Positions 63,127-64,000 of a DNA stretch of 64,000 nt are shown here, piece by piece. Position 1 is the first letter of the stretch; each line of letters starts with the position of its first letter. The stretch is from DATHBD01 sp035296325. Lineage in GTDB: Bacteria > Actinomycetota > Actinomycetes > Mycobacteriales > Micromonosporaceae. A program made the translations under genes and the position numbers. The DNA lies in the NCBI GenBank assembly GCA_035296325.1, contig DATHBD010000016.1, forward strand, positions 93,576 to 157,575. The letters are read 5' to 3'. The notes beneath the pieces are model-generated. The model did not search any database. It saw nothing but the letters and a program-made list of their open reading frames with translations, and was not told the DNA's origin.

Positions 63127-63819
63127 TCAGCGGCTGTGGCCGGGAGCTCCGGTGACCGTGCCGGCCTGCGAGAGCGCAAGGGCAGGCGTAGGGCGGGGGT
63201 GGCTTTCGGCGCGTTGTTTGATGCCGAGCAGCATTTTGCGTTCCATGATGAGGCTGCCCGGCTCCATCACCAGTCGGTTGACCAGTCGCCGGGCGATGGA
63301 CGGTGATGTCGCGGCGATGCGGTTGCGGCTCACGAGTCTGGTGTCATCGCCCTGCGGGTAGAGGGCGAAGGCCCAGACCCAGTTGCGGTCGGCGGATCGG
63401 AACACCAGCGCGCGGCCCGGATCGAGGATCTCCACCCGCATGCCGGGGGTGTCCGGTGCGATCGGCAGCACGTCGCCGACCTTCAGATGCTGGTGTTCGG
63501 GCAGGATCTCGTCCGCGCTGTGCATGTTGAGCCCGAACAGGTTCTCGATCCAGTCGTAGGTGTAGGCGCCGCCGCGTCCGCTGCCCAATTGCACCAGCCA
63601 CGGCCAGATCGCCTCCGGCGGCGAGGCGATGCCGATCGCGCGGGTGGACAGCATGTCCGGGTCGCTGAGCAGGTCGTCGCCGGGCATGACGCGGGTGACC
63701 TCGTCGGGGTGGGCTCCCCAGGTGAGGTACCAGCGTCGCACCGGCACCGGGTAGGCCGCCGCCGCGGCGGCCGCCACCAGCGCCGACCAGCCGATGATCC
63801 GGCCAGCTTTGCTGTTCAT
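63127..63819 (-). CDS. SRPBCC-like protein with N-terminal membrane helix
   Basis: The 230-aa product starts with a helix (IIGWSALVAAAAAAAYPVPV) and continues as a START/SRPBCC-like domain: STRAIGIASPPEAIWPWLVQLGSGRGGAYTYDWIENLFGLN, then LVFRSADRNWVWAFALYPQGDDTRLVSRNRI. Such folds bind hydrophobic ligands; the ligand is unknown. The ATG at 63817-63819 has AAGGAG upstream. Its place beside the hypoxia genes may be accidental. Confidence 0.8.
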   Translation of the reverse strand: MNSKAGRIIGWSALVAAAAAAAYPVPVRRWYLTWGAHPDEVTRVMPGDDLLSDPDMLSTRAIGIASPPEAIWPWLVQLGSGRGGAYTYDWIENLFGLNMHSADEILPEHQHLKVGDVLPIAPDTPGMRVEILDPGRALVFRSADRNWVWAFALYPQGDDTRLVSRNRIAATSPSIARRLVNRLVMEPGSLIMERKMLLGIKQRAESHPRPTPALALSQAGTVTGAPGHSR

Positions 63820-63921
63820 GGTCGTTCTCCTTCCTGTGTCGGGCGCGACGACCGGCGTGCCGGCTAGTGTTGCGCGTCGTTAGTTCCTTTACATTCCGTG
63901 GCGGTGACGCGATCATGGGGT

Positions 63922-64000
63922 GTGGCGCTGTCTACTGGGTTGGTGCAGATCGGTGATGAGGACCGGGCGGTGTTGTCGCGTTGGTCGCGGTCGTCGTCGG
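63922..64000 (+). CDS. IS630-family transposase, N-terminal part (runs off window)
   Basis: From GTG 63922 the frame reads ALSTGLVQIGDEDRAVLSRWSRSSS, the usual N-terminus of IS630-type transposases in actinobacteria, and is open to the window edge. Only 26 codons are visible, so completeness cannot be judged. It marks another mobile element at the right boundary. Confidence 0.6.
   Translation, partial: MALSTGLVQIGDEDRAVLSRWSRSSS

Noticed and set aside
1..64000. CRISPR arrays, rRNA operons or biosynthetic assembly lines
   Set aside because: No regularly spaced direct repeats, rRNA sequence, or PKS/NRPS domains were seen in reading the window.

Overview
High-GC, actinobacterial DNA: many GTG starts, purine-rich ribosome binding sites, four-base GTGA/ATGA gene overlaps, lipoproteins and long FtsX-type ABC permeases. 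The mix (GH10 xylanase with a ricin-type lectin tail, serpin, secreted M28 aminopeptidase, DevR/DosR-type regulator with an Acg-like nitroreductase, BTAD/AfsR-type regulator) suggests Micromonosporaceae, perhaps Micromonospora. That assignment is inference. There is no rRNA, no intact tRNA and no CRISPR array.

Layout. 1-1188 is gene-poor. 1189-16510 is mostly minus-strand: serpin, plus-strand FNT channel, a three-gene export ABC operon with an upstream lipoprotein hydrolase, xylanase, an NMNAT-like/methyltransferase fusion, a small lipoprotein, a CobC-like PLP enzyme, an acetamidase/formamidase and a quinone-reductase-like enzyme divergent from a MarR regulator over two 15-bp operators. 17333-24181 is a tight plus-strand operon: GntR regulator, two-cluster ferredoxin, substrate-binding lipoprotein with a NosL-like tail, permease, ATPase, and a fumarate reductase/AprA-like flavoprotein with a C-terminal HEAT domain. 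It looks like an uptake-plus-redox module for an unknown anion. 24340-35847 holds ordinary accessory genes, including two more MarR regulators facing their probable targets over palindromes.

35869-39728 is a mobile-element scar: an IS1380-type element that has cut off a P-loop kinase gene, a frameshifted IS5-type transposase, and the 3' half of a tRNA-Val flanked by repeats arranged like an integrase attachment site. 40009-44957 contains a frameshifted thioredoxin-reductase-like gene, an XRE-cupin regulator, a flavodoxin/membrane-protein fusion and a graveyard of fragments (LuxR/MalT-type regulator, ABC ATPase, ABC permease, shortened DUF4386 protein).

45043-56634 is the most interesting block. 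A copper-type P1B ATPase carries an unusual extracytoplasmic C-terminal extension. It is divergent from a copZ - flavin monooxygenase - BTAD regulator operon. Arrays of heptamers like TGGACAG, repeated exactly every 11 bp, lie in front of copA, copZ and an orphan HMA gene, and a weaker array lies before a MacB-like ABC operon. Such spacing is typical of SARP/BTAD activators, so the regulator probably drives a metal-handling regulon in place of the usual CsoR/CueR.

57557-63819 looks hypoxia-related: a DevR homologue with a perfect GGGAC-N4-GTCCC box before it, an Acg-like nitroreductase, a DoxX-like protein, and two decayed genes (an alpha/beta hydrolase that lost its nucleophile and a phosphoketolase with a large internal deletion). 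The window ends inside a probable IS630 transposase.
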